Positions 24,190 to 32,171 of a DNA stretch of 64,000 nucleotides are shown here, piece by piece (position 1 is the stretch's first letter; each line of letters begins with the position of its first letter). Made by a program: the position numbers and the translations under genes. The notes under the pieces are model-generated. The model was not told the DNA's origin, did not search any database, and was given only the letters and a program-made list of their open reading frames with translations. This DNA is from Ralstonia pickettii DTP0602 (GTDB taxonomy: Bacteria; Pseudomonadota; Gammaproteobacteria; Burkholderiales; Burkholderiaceae), in the NCBI GenBank assembly GCA_000471925.1, contig CP006667.1, positions 4,216,001 through 4,280,000 of the forward strand, read 5' to 3'.

Positions 24190-24888
24190 GTGAACCCGCT
24201 CGAACTGAGCAAGGCCGTCGGCGCACTGACCGACGAAGATCTGCGCAAGGCAGCCGAAGCCGCACAGGCCACCCACCGCGCCACCGTCCTGGTGCGCGAG
24301 TTGGCGGCCCATCACCGCTCGCGCCTGCTGAAGCATTTCCTCGCCCTGGGCGAGGAGGATCGCCTGCTCCGTTTTGGCCAGTCCGTGGGCGATCACGTGA
24401 TCGAAGCCTATGTCGACAGCATCGACTTCGACCAAGACTCCGTGTTCGGCGTCTACGACGACAAGCTCGAGCTGGTTGGCGTGGGGCACTTCGCCAACCT
24501 GCGCGACAACGCCCAGGGCCGCGTCGCGGAGTTCGGCGTGTCGGTATCGCGCAGCGCCCGCGGGCGCGGCATCGGCAGCGCGCTGTTCGAGCGTGCCGCG
24601 ATACACGGCCGCAACACCAATGTGCGAACGCTGTACATGCATTGCCTGTCGCGCAACGCGGCGATGATGCATATCGCCAAGAAGGCCGGCATGAAGGTCC
24701 AGTACGCCTATGGCGAGGCCGACGCCTACCTGGAACTGCCGCCCGCCGACACCGTCAGCCGCCTGACCGAGGCGCTGGACGAGCAGCTCGCCGACCTGGA
24801 CTACGCGATGCGCCGCAACCTGCGCGACGCGCGCCGCTTCGGGCTGCGCTTCTGGCGCAGCATGGTGCCGCAGAAGCATACCGCCTGA
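24190..24888 (+). CDS. GNAT-family N-acetyltransferase
   Basis: The 232-residue protein has an acetyl-CoA binding GNAT core with EFGVSVSRSARGRGIGSALF (motif A, RxxGxG) and a following MHCLSRNAAMMHIAKKAGMK. The C-terminal extension is charged. A GTG at 24190 with AGGAA upstream is the best start. An upstream in-frame ATG at 24106 would add 28 residues of poor quality. The substrate is unknown. A strong terminator follows. Confidence 0.85.
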   Translation: MNPLELSKAVGALTDEDLRKAAEAAQATHRATVLVRELAAHHRSRLLKHFLALGEEDRLLRFGQSVGDHVIEAYVDSIDFDQDSVFGVYDDKLELVGVGHFANLRDNAQGRVAEFGVSVSRSARGRGIGSALFERAAIHGRNTNVRTLYMHCLSRNAAMMHIAKKAGMKVQYAYGEADAYLELPPADTVSRLTEALDEQLADLDYAMRRNLRDARRFGLRFWRSMVPQKHTA

Positions 24889-24915
24889 CCCAGCCCTTCG
24901 TGGCTTTCCTGCCAG

Positions 24916-24948
24916 ACGGCGCATCGCAACGATGCGCCGTTTTTGTTT
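24916..24948 (+). terminator. Rho-independent terminator behind the GNAT gene
   Basis: Stem ACGGCGCATCG/CGATGCGCCGT (24916-24926 with 24930-24940), loop CAA, then TTTTGTTT. It also lies just behind the convergent Lrp gene. Confidence 0.9.
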
Positions 24949-24955
24949 CAGGCCG

Positions 24956-25450
24956 TCAGGCGGCGCCGCCCACCGGCAGCGCGGTGGTGTCCTTGATGCT
25001 TTCCAGCGCAAAGCTGGAACGCACATCGATCACCGACGGATGCGCCAGCAGCTGTTCCTGCATGAAGCGCGCGAAGTGTTCCATGTCTTCGACGTAGACC
25101 TTGAGCAGCAGGTCCATCTCGCCGGTCATGGCATGGCACGCGGCCACCTCCGGCCAGACCGCGATCGATGCGCGGAACAGGTCCAGCGGCGCCTTGCCCT
25201 TGGGCGCGCCGCCATGCTTTTCCAGCCGGACGTTGATATAGGCCAGCAGGCCCAGCCCGATCTTGTTGGGCTCCAGCAGCGCCGCGTACTGCCGGATCAC
25301 GCCGATCTCTTCCAGCCGCCGGATACGGCGCAGGCAGGGGCTGGGCGACAGGTTCACGCGCTCGGCCACCTCCAGGTTGGTCAAACGGCCGTTGGTCTGC
25401 AGCACTTCCAGGATCTTCCGGTCGATCTTGTCCAACTCCACCTTGCTCAC
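24956..25450 (-). CDS. Lrp/AsnC-family transcriptional regulator
   Basis: The 164-residue regulator has the helix-turn-helix LTNLEVAERVNLSPSPCLRRIRRLEE and a RAM ligand-binding domain. The GTG at 25450 has GGAG about 10 nt upstream and gives the usual opening SKVELDKIDRKIL and the usual Lrp length. An in-frame TTG at 25483 is a less likely start. Lrp regulators generally bind amino acids and often control a divergent gene. Here no divergent gene follows, since the upstream side holds the intron. Confidence 0.9.
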   Translation of the reverse strand: MSKVELDKIDRKILEVLQTNGRLTNLEVAERVNLSPSPCLRRIRRLEEIGVIRQYAALLEPNKIGLGLLAYINVRLEKHGGAPKGKAPLDLFRASIAVWPEVAACHAMTGEMDLLLKVYVEDMEHFARFMQEQLLAHPSVIDVRSSFALESIKDTTALPVGGAA

Positions 25451-25483
25451 GATATTGTTGCTCCGCAATATGTTTATTGGCAA

Positions 25484-25787
25484 TTTTTTTGCGCAAATTT
25501 AGCAAGCCGTGCACAAGTACGCAATTTTTTGTTTGGTTGCGCCCGATCCAGCCCCCGTTCGCACCAACCGGCGGCCTCATCGGTCACTCATGCAGCAGCC
25601 GGTCGGGCTGGGCAATCCTGTTGGCACGGGCGTATCGCCATCGCGCTCGCCGACCGGGAGCAGGCAAGGATGGTGCCAAGCCCGGCGCACAGGGAAGCGG
25701 CATTCTACGGGCGTTTGCCACGCAAGTCAGAAGCTTCCTGGTACACGCAGCGCCCGGGGGCCGGCGGTGCTGCAAAAAGATGCGCAA
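25484..25787. other. Gene-free stretch between the Lrp gene and the group II intron
   Basis: About 300 bp. The part near the Lrp gene is AT-rich and contains TTGCGCAAATTTAGCAA-like sequence that could be an Lrp-type site. The rest is GC-rich with no convincing reading frame. It may be what is left of a lost divergent gene region. Confidence 0.5.
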
Positions 25788-26440
25788 ATCGGGATAGGGG
25801 CGGTCAGGTAATCTGACCGGTCCCCTCCCACACCACCTGGCATGCGGGTCCGCACCAGGCGGTTGGAATGGTTGAGGTCGTCGGGCTTGTGTTGCTCCCG
25901 ACCCGACGCCCAGGCTTGCCTTTGTCCGGTTCGGCGGAACTGATTCCTCGCTGCCGGGGCCTGTCGGGCTTCACCCTATCCACCTTACCGACGAGCTTCG
26001 CTCTCGCGAACATCTGAGGCGCTTCACTTCCGATAACCAGAGGGCTCCCCCTCCCATTCCTTCGGCCCTTCGCCGGCAGCTTTAGCTTTCCCAGCCACGC
26101 CGCCCAACTACTATGGCCTCTGCTGACTCCTCGCTCCGACTCGACGTCGTTGCCCTTTCAGGCATGAGGCGAGGCCTCCCCAGGTAAGAACGCACTCCTT
26201 CACCGCACAGCCGCTGCATTTACGCCACTTCGCCTTGGTCACAAGAGCTTCGCGGTTTCTTGCCCGCTCGCCCTGCTCGGCAGCGCCTTCTATGCAGTTC
26301 TTGTCCATCGGCTCGCGATTTACGCTCCACGCTTCCTCCCCACACTCGGTCGCCCTCATGCGGTTGCGCTTCACTTCATTCGCCGTGACCAGCTTATGGC
26401 GGGACTTACACCCGCAGGAGTGCGCCCATGCTGGGCGCAC
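25788..26440 (-). mobile_element. ORF-less group II intron, class C (IIC)-like
   Basis: On the minus strand the element starts GTGCGCCCAGCATGGGCGCA, which has the GTGCG 5' end of group II introns. It ends near CCCCTATCCCGAT. A domain V hairpin (25831-25864) has the CGC-type triad of class C introns in ACCGCC, paired CCGCCTGG/CCAGGTGG. A domain VI-like hairpin CGGTCAG/CTGACCG (25801-25819) follows. The 5' end sits right behind the T-run of a terminator, the usual class C target. The length is about 650 nt, with no reverse transcriptase or maturase reading frame, so it could move only in trans or is degenerate. The exact 3' end is uncertain. Confidence 0.8.
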
Positions 26441-26472
26441 AAGAAAAAACGCGCGCCCCAAGGGGGCGCGCG
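26441..26472 (-). terminator. Rho-independent terminator of the EF-hand gene, intron target
   Basis: On the minus strand the stem CGCGCGCCCC/GGGGCGCGCG (26450-26459 with 26462-26472) is followed by TTTTTTCTT (26449-26441). The intron begins at the next base. Confidence 0.88.
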
Positions 26473-26519
26473 CGCTCACTGTGTCAGCGGCAGGACGTTC
26501 TGGCCGCCCTGCCCCGGGA

Positions 26520-27122
26520 TCAGCCGCCGCTGGTGGCCGGCGCACCCGGCGCACTCGGGGTGGCCGGCGCGGGCTGGCTGCCGCGCTGGCCGCGGTCATC
26601 GCGTTGGTGGTGGTCGCGGTGCATCTTCTCCATGCCGGCGCGGATCTCGTCGCGGGTCAGCTTGCCGTCGCGATTGGCGTCAAGCTGGTCGAAGCGCTTG
26701 GCCAGGCGCGGCAGGCCGGCGTTGGCCTCGGCCTTGGTCAGCGCGCCGTCGCCGTTCTTGTCGGCGGCCTTGAATTTCTCGTCGAAGGCAGCCTGCATGC
26801 GGGCGTGGCGCTCGGCCATGGTGGCCTTGCGGTGCGCTTCCATCTCGGCCTTGTCGATCTTGCCGTCGCGGTTGGTGTCGAGCTTGCTGAACCACGCGTC
26901 GGCTTCCGCCTTGGAGATCGCGCCGTCGCCATCGGTATCGATGGACTTCATCCACATGCCGCCGTGGCCCATATGGTGATGGTGGCCGTGCCCCGGCTTG
27001 CCAGCCTGGCCGGAGGGCGCGGCAGGCGCGCTGGCCTGCGCAAAGGCGCCACCGGCGACCAGGAGGGCGGCCGATGCGGCCAGGAACTGCTTCAGGATCT
27101 GCGGCTTGTGATTGCGTTGCAT
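26520..27122 (-). CDS. Exported EF-hand calcium-binding protein
   Basis: The 200-residue protein has a signal peptide (about residues 1-28, ending GGAFAQA), then a His-rich stretch (GHGHHHHMGHGG). Four EF-hand loops follow: DTDGDGAISKAE, DTNRDGKIDKAE, DKNGDGALTKAE and DANRDGKLTRDE. Each keeps Asp at positions 1, 3 or 5 and a Glu at 12. It probably binds calcium in the periplasm, and the His-rich part may bind transition metals. An AAAAGGAG ribosome site precedes the ATG. The function is otherwise unknown. Confidence 0.88.
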   Translation of the reverse strand: MQRNHKPQILKQFLAASAALLVAGGAFAQASAPAAPSGQAGKPGHGHHHHMGHGGMWMKSIDTDGDGAISKAEADAWFSKLDTNRDGKIDKAEMEAHRKATMAERHARMQAAFDEKFKAADKNGDGALTKAEANAGLPRLAKRFDQLDANRDGKLTRDEIRAGMEKMHRDHHQRDDRGQRGSQPAPATPSAPGAPATSGG

Positions 27123-27277
27123 GTCTGGCTCCTTTTCATCACGTTTGGCATGTACGGATTAGAACGCAGACGATGCACGTAAGTTGGCGCTTTTAATACG
27201 ATGTTACCCGGCTCACAGAAAAGCCGGCACGCCGTAAGGGAACGCAATCCAGTGCGAATATTCGCTTTATCGCCGGG

Positions 27278-27979
27278 TTAGTTCTTCGGGACCAGCGCGC
27301 CCCCGGCGGGGGCCGGCGGGACCATCGCGGGCTGGTACTGGCGGGGATCAGCCATCTGGGGCTGGGCCGGCTGGCTCGGTTGGGTCTGGGGCTGAGGCTG
27401 CGGGCTCTGCGGCGGCGGTACCGGCTGGCTGACCACCGGCGCCGGCGGTGGCATCGGTGTCGCCATCGGAGCCGCGGCGCCGGCCGGCGGCGTGGGCAAG
27501 GCAGCTGGCGCGGCGGGCGGCGGCGCGGCGCGCGTGGCGCCCGCCTGCAACGGCAGCGCGATCTCCTGGCGCACGCCGTTGCGCTCGATCACGACCGAGC
27601 GCTGGCGGATTTCCGCCAGCCGGATCTGCTGCGACAGCGACGCACCGGAACGCACCGCCTTGGGCGGGCCGCCGTCCAGCGACACGATCGCCGCGCCCGC
27701 GCCGCCGTCCACCTCAGCCACCACGCCGAGCAGCTGCACGTCGCGGGGGCCGCCCTGCGCCGAGCCACCGAACAGCGTGGCCACCGCACCGGTCTCGACG
27801 GCCTCCGTCTGCGCCACGCGCGCACTCTGCGGGACCGGGATGGTGCGCATCGCGCTGAAGGTCAGCGCCCAGTACGTGGCCAGCGCACACAGCGCGATAA
27901 ACAGCACCAGGCTGGCCAGGCGTGGCAGCCAGGCCGCCGAGGCATCGAAGCGAAAGTCAGGCCGGAGAGAGAGTTGCAC
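27278..27979 (-). CDS. gspC: Type II secretion system protein GspC
   Basis: The 233-residue bitopic inner-membrane protein has a membrane helix at about 19-42. An HR domain contains LFGGSAQGGPRDVQLLGVVAEVDGG, then GASLSQQIRLAEIRQRSVVIERNG. The C-terminal tail is long and rich in proline and glutamine, without a clear PDZ domain. GspC links the inner-membrane platform to the GspD secretin. It is separated from the rest of the gsp genes by hmp-nsrR and lies on the opposite strand. Confidence 0.85.
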   Translation of the reverse strand: MQLSLRPDFRFDASAAWLPRLASLVLFIALCALATYWALTFSAMRTIPVPQSARVAQTEAVETGAVATLFGGSAQGGPRDVQLLGVVAEVDGGAGAAIVSLDGGPPKAVRSGASLSQQIRLAEIRQRSVVIERNGVRQEIALPLQAGATRAAPPPAAPAALPTPPAGAAAPMATPMPPPAPVVSQPVPPPQSPQPQPQTQPSQPAQPQMADPRQYQPAMVPPAPAGGALVPKN

Positions 27980-28080
27980 GGAACGGTACCCTTGGCGCGG
28001 GCGATAACGCAGAAGTGCGGACGCGCCAAGCGTACCAGAGCCTCATGACACTGTCTGTCCCGCTGCCGCTCGGATCAGGC

Positions 28081-29301
28081 TCAGAGCAGGTCGTCCAGCA
28101 GGTCGGGCCCGAACACCTCGCGCTCGATATGCGCCACCGGCACGCCCGTGCTGACCAGCGCATGGCGCAGCGCCTGCATGAAGCCAAGCGGTCCGCACAG
28201 GTAGAAGCGGCCGTCGATAAAGCGCTGCAGGTCGGGCTGGCTCAGCAGCTCTGTCAGCGGCATGGTGCCGGCGTGGTCGTAGTCGCGGCCGGCGACATCG
28301 CCAGATTCCGGGGCTTCATAGCTGACGTGCGTGGCCAGTTGCGGCAGGCGCTCGCGCGCCCATTGCACGTCGGCACGGTGCGCGTGATGGCGGCCGTTGC
28401 GGGCCGCGTGGGCGAACAGGATCTGACGCTGCGAGCCCTGCGCGGCCAGCGTGCGCAGCACCGACAGCATCGGCGTGATGCCGATCCCGGCCGACAGCAG
28501 CACCAGCGGGCGGCGGCCATCGAGCGCCGGCGTGAAGTCGCCGAACGGCGCGCTTACCTTCAGTTCCGTGCCCTCGTGGGCGTTGGCGTGCAGCCAGCCG
28601 GAGACCGCGCCGGCCGGCGTGGCCTGGTCGCCGTCCTCGCGCTTGACCGAGATGCGCCAGGTCGGCAGCCCGCTTTCGCCCGACAGCGAATACTGGCGCA
28701 GCTGGCGCGTACCGTCATCCAGCAGTGCCTCGACGCTGATGTACTGGCCAGGGCGGAATTCGCGCAGCGGCCCGCCGTCAGCGGCGGCCAGCGTCAGCGC
28801 AACGACCTGCTCGCCCTGCGCCTCGCGGCGGATCACGCGTACCGGCGTCAGTTCGCCGGCGGCGACACCGGTGCGCTGGTACAGGCGCGCCTCGGCGGCA
28901 ATCATATCGCCCGCCAGCAGCCAGTAGGCCTCGTCCCAGGCGGCCAGCAGCGGCGGCGTGGCGGCCTCGCCCAGCACCGCGGAGATGGCGCCCAGCAGGT
29001 AGTGGCCGACGATCGGGTAGTGCGCGGGGGTCAGGCCCACGGACGCGTGCTTGTGCACGATGCGTTCGATCACCGGCGCCAGCGCCGCCGCGTTGTCGAT
29101 ATTGGCGCCGTAGGCAAACACGGCCGAGGCCAGCGACTGCTGCTGGCTGCCGTTGGCCTGGTTGCCCATGTTGAACAGCTGCGTCAGTTCAGGCCGGTCG
29201 GCGAACATCTCGCGGTAGAAATGCGTGGTGATGGCTAGGCCATGCTCGCGCAGCACGGGGACGCTCGCATCGATATAGGGGCGGGAAGCGGCGGACAGCA
29301 T
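28081..29301 (-). CDS. hmp: Flavohemoglobin, nitric oxide dioxygenase
   Basis: Hmp converts NO to nitrate with O2 and NAD(P)H. In 406 residues the globin domain (1-135) keeps distal Tyr29 and proximal His85. It is followed by an FAD domain with RQYSLSGE and an NAD domain with LLSAGIGITPMLSVL. The length is the usual one. An NsrR-type palindrome lies upstream at 29323-29345. nsrR lies 96 bp upstream on the same strand. Confidence 0.96.
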   Translation of the reverse strand: MLSAASRPYIDASVPVLREHGLAITTHFYREMFADRPELTQLFNMGNQANGSQQQSLASAVFAYGANIDNAAALAPVIERIVHKHASVGLTPAHYPIVGHYLLGAISAVLGEAATPPLLAAWDEAYWLLAGDMIAAEARLYQRTGVAAGELTPVRVIRREAQGEQVVALTLAAADGGPLREFRPGQYISVEALLDDGTRQLRQYSLSGESGLPTWRISVKREDGDQATPAGAVSGWLHANAHEGTELKVSAPFGDFTPALDGRRPLVLLSAGIGITPMLSVLRTLAAQGSQRQILFAHAARNGRHHAHRADVQWARERLPQLATHVSYEAPESGDVAGRDYDHAGTMPLTELLSQPDLQRFIDGRFYLCGPLGFMQALRHALVSTGVPVAHIEREVFGPDLLDDLL

Positions 29302-29322
29302 CAGGTAACACTCCGTTCAATA

Positions 29323-29345
29323 ATCATGCATGTAATATGCATGTT
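29323..29345 (-). promoter_or_regulatory. NsrR-type operator upstream of hmp
   Basis: The inverted repeat CATGCAT-5 nt-ATGCATG is close to the NsrR consensus (ATGYATTT and its mirror). It lies about 22-44 bp upstream of the hmp ATG, in the promoter region. Confidence 0.75.
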
Positions 29346-29397
29346 TTTACTCACAATAAAACCGGCGCTCGTCGGCGCCTGCTCGGACAGGGTCCGC

Positions 29398-29850
29398 TCA
29401 GGCCGAACGCCGGTTCAGGAAATCGCGATGCAGCCGGATGATCGACTCGGCCGTCTGGCTGCCGGTGACATCCGCCAGCGTGACATCGTCCAGCGCCCGG
29501 TAGAACGCCTGCTCGGCCACGTCCAGCGCGCGCCGCAGCCGGCAGTTGCCATTCAGCGCGCAGGGCGGGTTGTCGCAGTCGATGATCGGCTTGTGGCCTT
29601 CCAGCTCGCGCAGGATGGTGCCGATGGTCAGCCGTTCGGCGCCCGGGCCCAGTTGCAGGCCGCCGTGGCGGCCGCGCGTGGCGGTGATCCAGCCCAGCTT
29701 CGACAACCGCGCCGCCACCTTGACCAGGTGATTGTGCGAGATATCGAACTGCTGCCCCACCTCGGCAATGGTGATGGGTCGGCTGCCGTCGCCACGGGCG
29801 ACGTACATCAGCAGGCGCAGCGCATAGTCGGAGAAGCGGGTCAGTTGCAT
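29398..29850 (-). CDS. nsrR: Rrf2-family NO-sensing repressor NsrR
   Basis: The 150-residue regulator has the Rrf2 opening MQLTRFSDYALRLLMYVA, a winged helix, and three cysteines (C92, C97, C103) in DCDNPPCALNGNC that hold the NO-sensitive iron-sulfur cluster. It represses hmp and itself, and two matching palindromes are present. The length and cysteine spacing match the family. Confidence 0.94.
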   Translation of the reverse strand: MQLTRFSDYALRLLMYVARGDGSRPITIAEVGQQFDISHNHLVKVAARLSKLGWITATRGRHGGLQLGPGAERLTIGTILRELEGHKPIIDCDNPPCALNGNCRLRRALDVAEQAFYRALDDVTLADVTGSQTAESIIRLHRDFLNRRSA

Positions 29851-29865
29851 CGTGCCGCCATCTTA

Positions 29866-29894
29866 AAAAAGATGCATTTGAAATGCAAGTTAAA
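29866..29894 (-). promoter_or_regulatory. nsrR promoter with NsrR operator
   Basis: On the minus strand a TTGCAT -35, a 17-nt spacer and a TAAGAT -10 precede nsrR. The palindrome AAGATGCATTTGAAATGCAA (29869-29891 region) covers the -35 and spacer and fits the NsrR consensus, suggesting autoregulation. Confidence 0.7.
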
Positions 29895-30065
29895 TCCGAC
29901 GGCCGCCCCGGGCTGTGATCCGGATCAGACTTTGCCGAGGCGCCAACGCCACCCCCCATAAAACAGTCATGTGGCGCCGGTTATACTGACTGGCGAACCC
30001 GGCCCGCCGCGTCTCCCAGAGCCGCGGCCAGGGCCCAGCCATCCAAGCAACGAGGTCCACAGACG

Positions 30066-30548
30066 ATGCGCATTTTCACTACCCGTTCCGCCAGCCCTGC
30101 CCGTTCTGCATCCGCGCCCGTGCGGCATGCCCGCCGTGCGCGCGGCTTCACCCTGATCGAGATCATGGTGGTGATCGTGATCCTCGGCGTGCTGGCGGCG
30201 CTGGTGGTGCCCAAGATCATGAGCCGTCCTGACGAGGCCCGCATCGTGGCCGCGCGTCAGGACATCTCATCGATCATGCAGGCGCTCAAGCTGTACCGGC
30301 TCGACAACAGCCGCTACCCGACCACCGAGCAGGGCCTGGCCGCGCTGGTGAGCAAGCCCACCACCGAGCCGGTGCCCAACAACTGGAAGGGCGGCGGGTA
30401 CCTGGAAAAGCTGCCCAAGGATCCCTGGGGCCATCCGTACCAGTACCTGAACCCGGGCGTGCGCGGCGAGATCGACGTGTTCAGCTTCGGTGCCGACGGC
30501 CAGGCCGGCGGCAGCGGCAACGACGCCGATATCGGCAACTGGGAATAA
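30066..30548 (+). CDS. gspG: Type II secretion major pseudopilin GspG
   Basis: The 160-residue pseudopilin has the prepilin peptidase site [13 protein letters not shown] (Gly27, Glu at +5) after a long basic leader. Then come the membrane helix and a C-terminal domain with [27 protein letters not shown] and calcium-loop-like residues. It is the main pseudopilus subunit and the first gene of the gspGHIJKLMN-D-E-F run. Confidence 0.97.
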   Translation: MRIFTTRSASPARSASAPVRHARRARGFTLIEIMVVIVILGVLAALVVPKIMSRPDEARIVAARQDISSIMQALKLYRLDNSRYPTTEQGLAALVSKPTTEPVPNNWKGGGYLEKLPKDPWGHPYQYLNPGVRGEIDVFSFGADGQAGGSGNDADIGNWE

Positions 30549-30575
30549 GCGCGGCAGCGCCTCCACCAACCTTCC

Positions 30576-31076
30576 ATGACCACGGCCCCGCGCCCCCGCG
30601 CTCCCCGTCGGCGGCGCCGGGGCTTCACCCTGCTCGAACTGCTGGTGGTCATGGTGATCGCCGGCATTGTGATTTCCCTGGTGGCCGTCAACGCCTCACC
30701 CAATGAGCGGGGCCGCGTGCTGGACGACGGCCAGCGCATCGCGCGGCTGTTCGAGCTGGCGCAGGAAGAGGCGCAGCTGGGCGCGCGCCCGATCGCCTGG
30801 GAGGGCGACGCCAGCGGCTGGCGCTTCCTGGAATCGACCCCTAATGGCTGGATCCCGATGCGCACCGACGTGTTCGCCCCGGGCCACTGGCGCCTGGCGC
30901 TGGACCAGGTCATCGTCACCGAGGGCGGCCGCACCGCCGGTACCGGCGGCCCGCCCCGGCTGATCTTCGGGCGCGAGCTGATCGACGCCCCGCAGCGGCT
31001 GATCCTGGTGCGAGGCGATATCCGCGTGGACATAGCCAGCGACGGCAGCGGGCGCTATTTCGCCAGCACGCCATGA
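30576..31076 (+). CDS. gspH: Type II secretion minor pseudopilin GspH
   Basis: The 166-residue protein has the cleavage site RRRG|FTLLELLVVM (Gly16, Glu at +5), a membrane helix and an ARLFELAQEEAQLGARPIAWEG segment typical of GspH. The stop overlaps the gspI start by 4 bp. Confidence 0.92.
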   Translation: MTTAPRPRAPRRRRRGFTLLELLVVMVIAGIVISLVAVNASPNERGRVLDDGQRIARLFELAQEEAQLGARPIAWEGDASGWRFLESTPNGWIPMRTDVFAPGHWRLALDQVIVTEGGRTAGTGGPPRLIFGRELIDAPQRLILVRGDIRVDIASDGSGRYFASTP

Positions 31077-31474
31077 CCCGACCCGTCATGCGCCGGCGCG
31101 CGGCCGGCTTCACGCTGATCGAAGTGCTGGTGGCGCTGACTATCCTGGCGGTCGCGCTGACCGCCGCGATGCGCGCGATGGGCTCGATGGTCGATGCCAG
31201 CATGTCACTGCAGACGCGCATGCTGGCGGAATGGAGCGCGGAGAACCACCTGGCCTCGCTACGCCTGTCCAAGACTTGGCCGGAGCCCGGCGTCAGCGGC
31301 TACGCCTGCCCGCAGGGCGGCACGCCGCTGTACTGCGAGCAGTCGGTCTCGGCCACGCCCAACCCGGTCTTCCGCCGCGTCGAGGTCGCGGTCTACCCGT
31401 CCGCCACCGACAAGTCCGTGCGGCTGGCGTGGCTGGTCACCATCGTCCCCAATGAAACCCGCAACGTGCTCTGA
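31073..31474 (+). CDS. gspI: Type II secretion minor pseudopilin GspI
   Basis: The 133-residue protein has the cleavage site RAAG|FTLIEVLVAL (Gly12, Glu at +5). The soluble part with AEWSAENHLASLRL matches GspI. GspI, GspJ and GspK form the pseudopilus tip. It overlaps gspH by 4 bp and gspJ by 23 bp. Confidence 0.92.
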   Translation: MTRPVMRRRAAGFTLIEVLVALTILAVALTAAMRAMGSMVDASMSLQTRMLAEWSAENHLASLRLSKTWPEPGVSGYACPQGGTPLYCEQSVSATPNPVFRRVEVAVYPSATDKSVRLAWLVTIVPNETRNVL

Positions 31475-32171
31475 GCGCCGGCGCGCGCGCGAACGCGCTG
31501 GCAAGCGCCGCGGCTTCACGCTGCTGGAGATGCTGGTCGCCATCACGCTGCTGGCGGTGATGGCGGTGATCGGCTGGCGCGCGCTCGACAGCCTGACGCG
31601 CAGCCACGAACGGCTCACCGACCACGATGCGCGCCTGGATGCGCTCAAGGTCCTCTACGGCCAGTTCCAGACCGATTGCGAACACCTCGCCGATCCCACG
31701 CTGCTGCAAGCCAGCCCGGTCGAGATCGGCCAGAACCGCCTGCTGCTGGTGCGCGACCGGCGCGACGAAGGCCAGCCGCCGGCGTGGCAGGTGCTGTCAT
31801 ACCAGCTCGACGGCAATACCCTGCTGCGCGTGGCCGCGCCGCCGGTAGACAATCGCGCCGCGCTGCAGTCGGCCATGCTGGCGCTGCGCCAGACCGGCGG
31901 CACCAGCGCCGCACAGGTGCGGCGCGTGCTGGCCGACGTGGACGGCATGAGCGCGCGCGCATGGGTGGAGCCCGCCGGCTGGCAGGCAGATACCGGGCGC
32001 ATCCGCAATGTGCTGTTCAGCGGCAACGCCGCCAGTGCTGTGGAGGCCTCGGCCGTTGGCGCCGCCCTGCCCAACACCGGGGTGCGCGCAGTGGAGCTGA
32101 CCATTTTTGCGCGCATGGGCGGCGGCGACGCGCCGCGGCAGTTCCAGAAGATCTGCATGACCGGGCTATGA
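31452..32171 (+). CDS. gspJ: Type II secretion minor pseudopilin GspJ
   Basis: Starting at the ATG at 31452 gives 239 residues with the cleavage site KRRG|FTLLEMLVAI (Gly21, Glu at +5) and a GWRALDSL segment typical of GspJ. The start lies inside the end of gspI. Longer in-frame starts would lie deep within gspI. The gspK start overlaps its stop by 4 bp. Confidence 0.92.
   Translation: MKPATCSERRRARERAGKRRGFTLLEMLVAITLLAVMAVIGWRALDSLTRSHERLTDHDARLDALKVLYGQFQTDCEHLADPTLLQASPVEIGQNRLLLVRDRRDEGQPPAWQVLSYQLDGNTLLRVAAPPVDNRAALQSAMLALRQTGGTSAAQVRRVLADVDGMSARAWVEPAGWQADTGRIRNVLFSGNAASAVEASAVGAALPNTGVRAVELTIFARMGGGDAPRQFQKICMTGL

Noticed and set aside
26111..26599. 162-codon frame on the minus strand crossing the intron and the end of the EF-hand gene
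   Set aside because: It contains no reverse-transcriptase motif (no YADD-like box) and consists of ribozyme sequence read as codons.
27212..27232. Hairpin CCGGCT/AGCCGG downstream of gspC as a terminator
   Set aside because: The T-run lies in the loop rather than after the stem.
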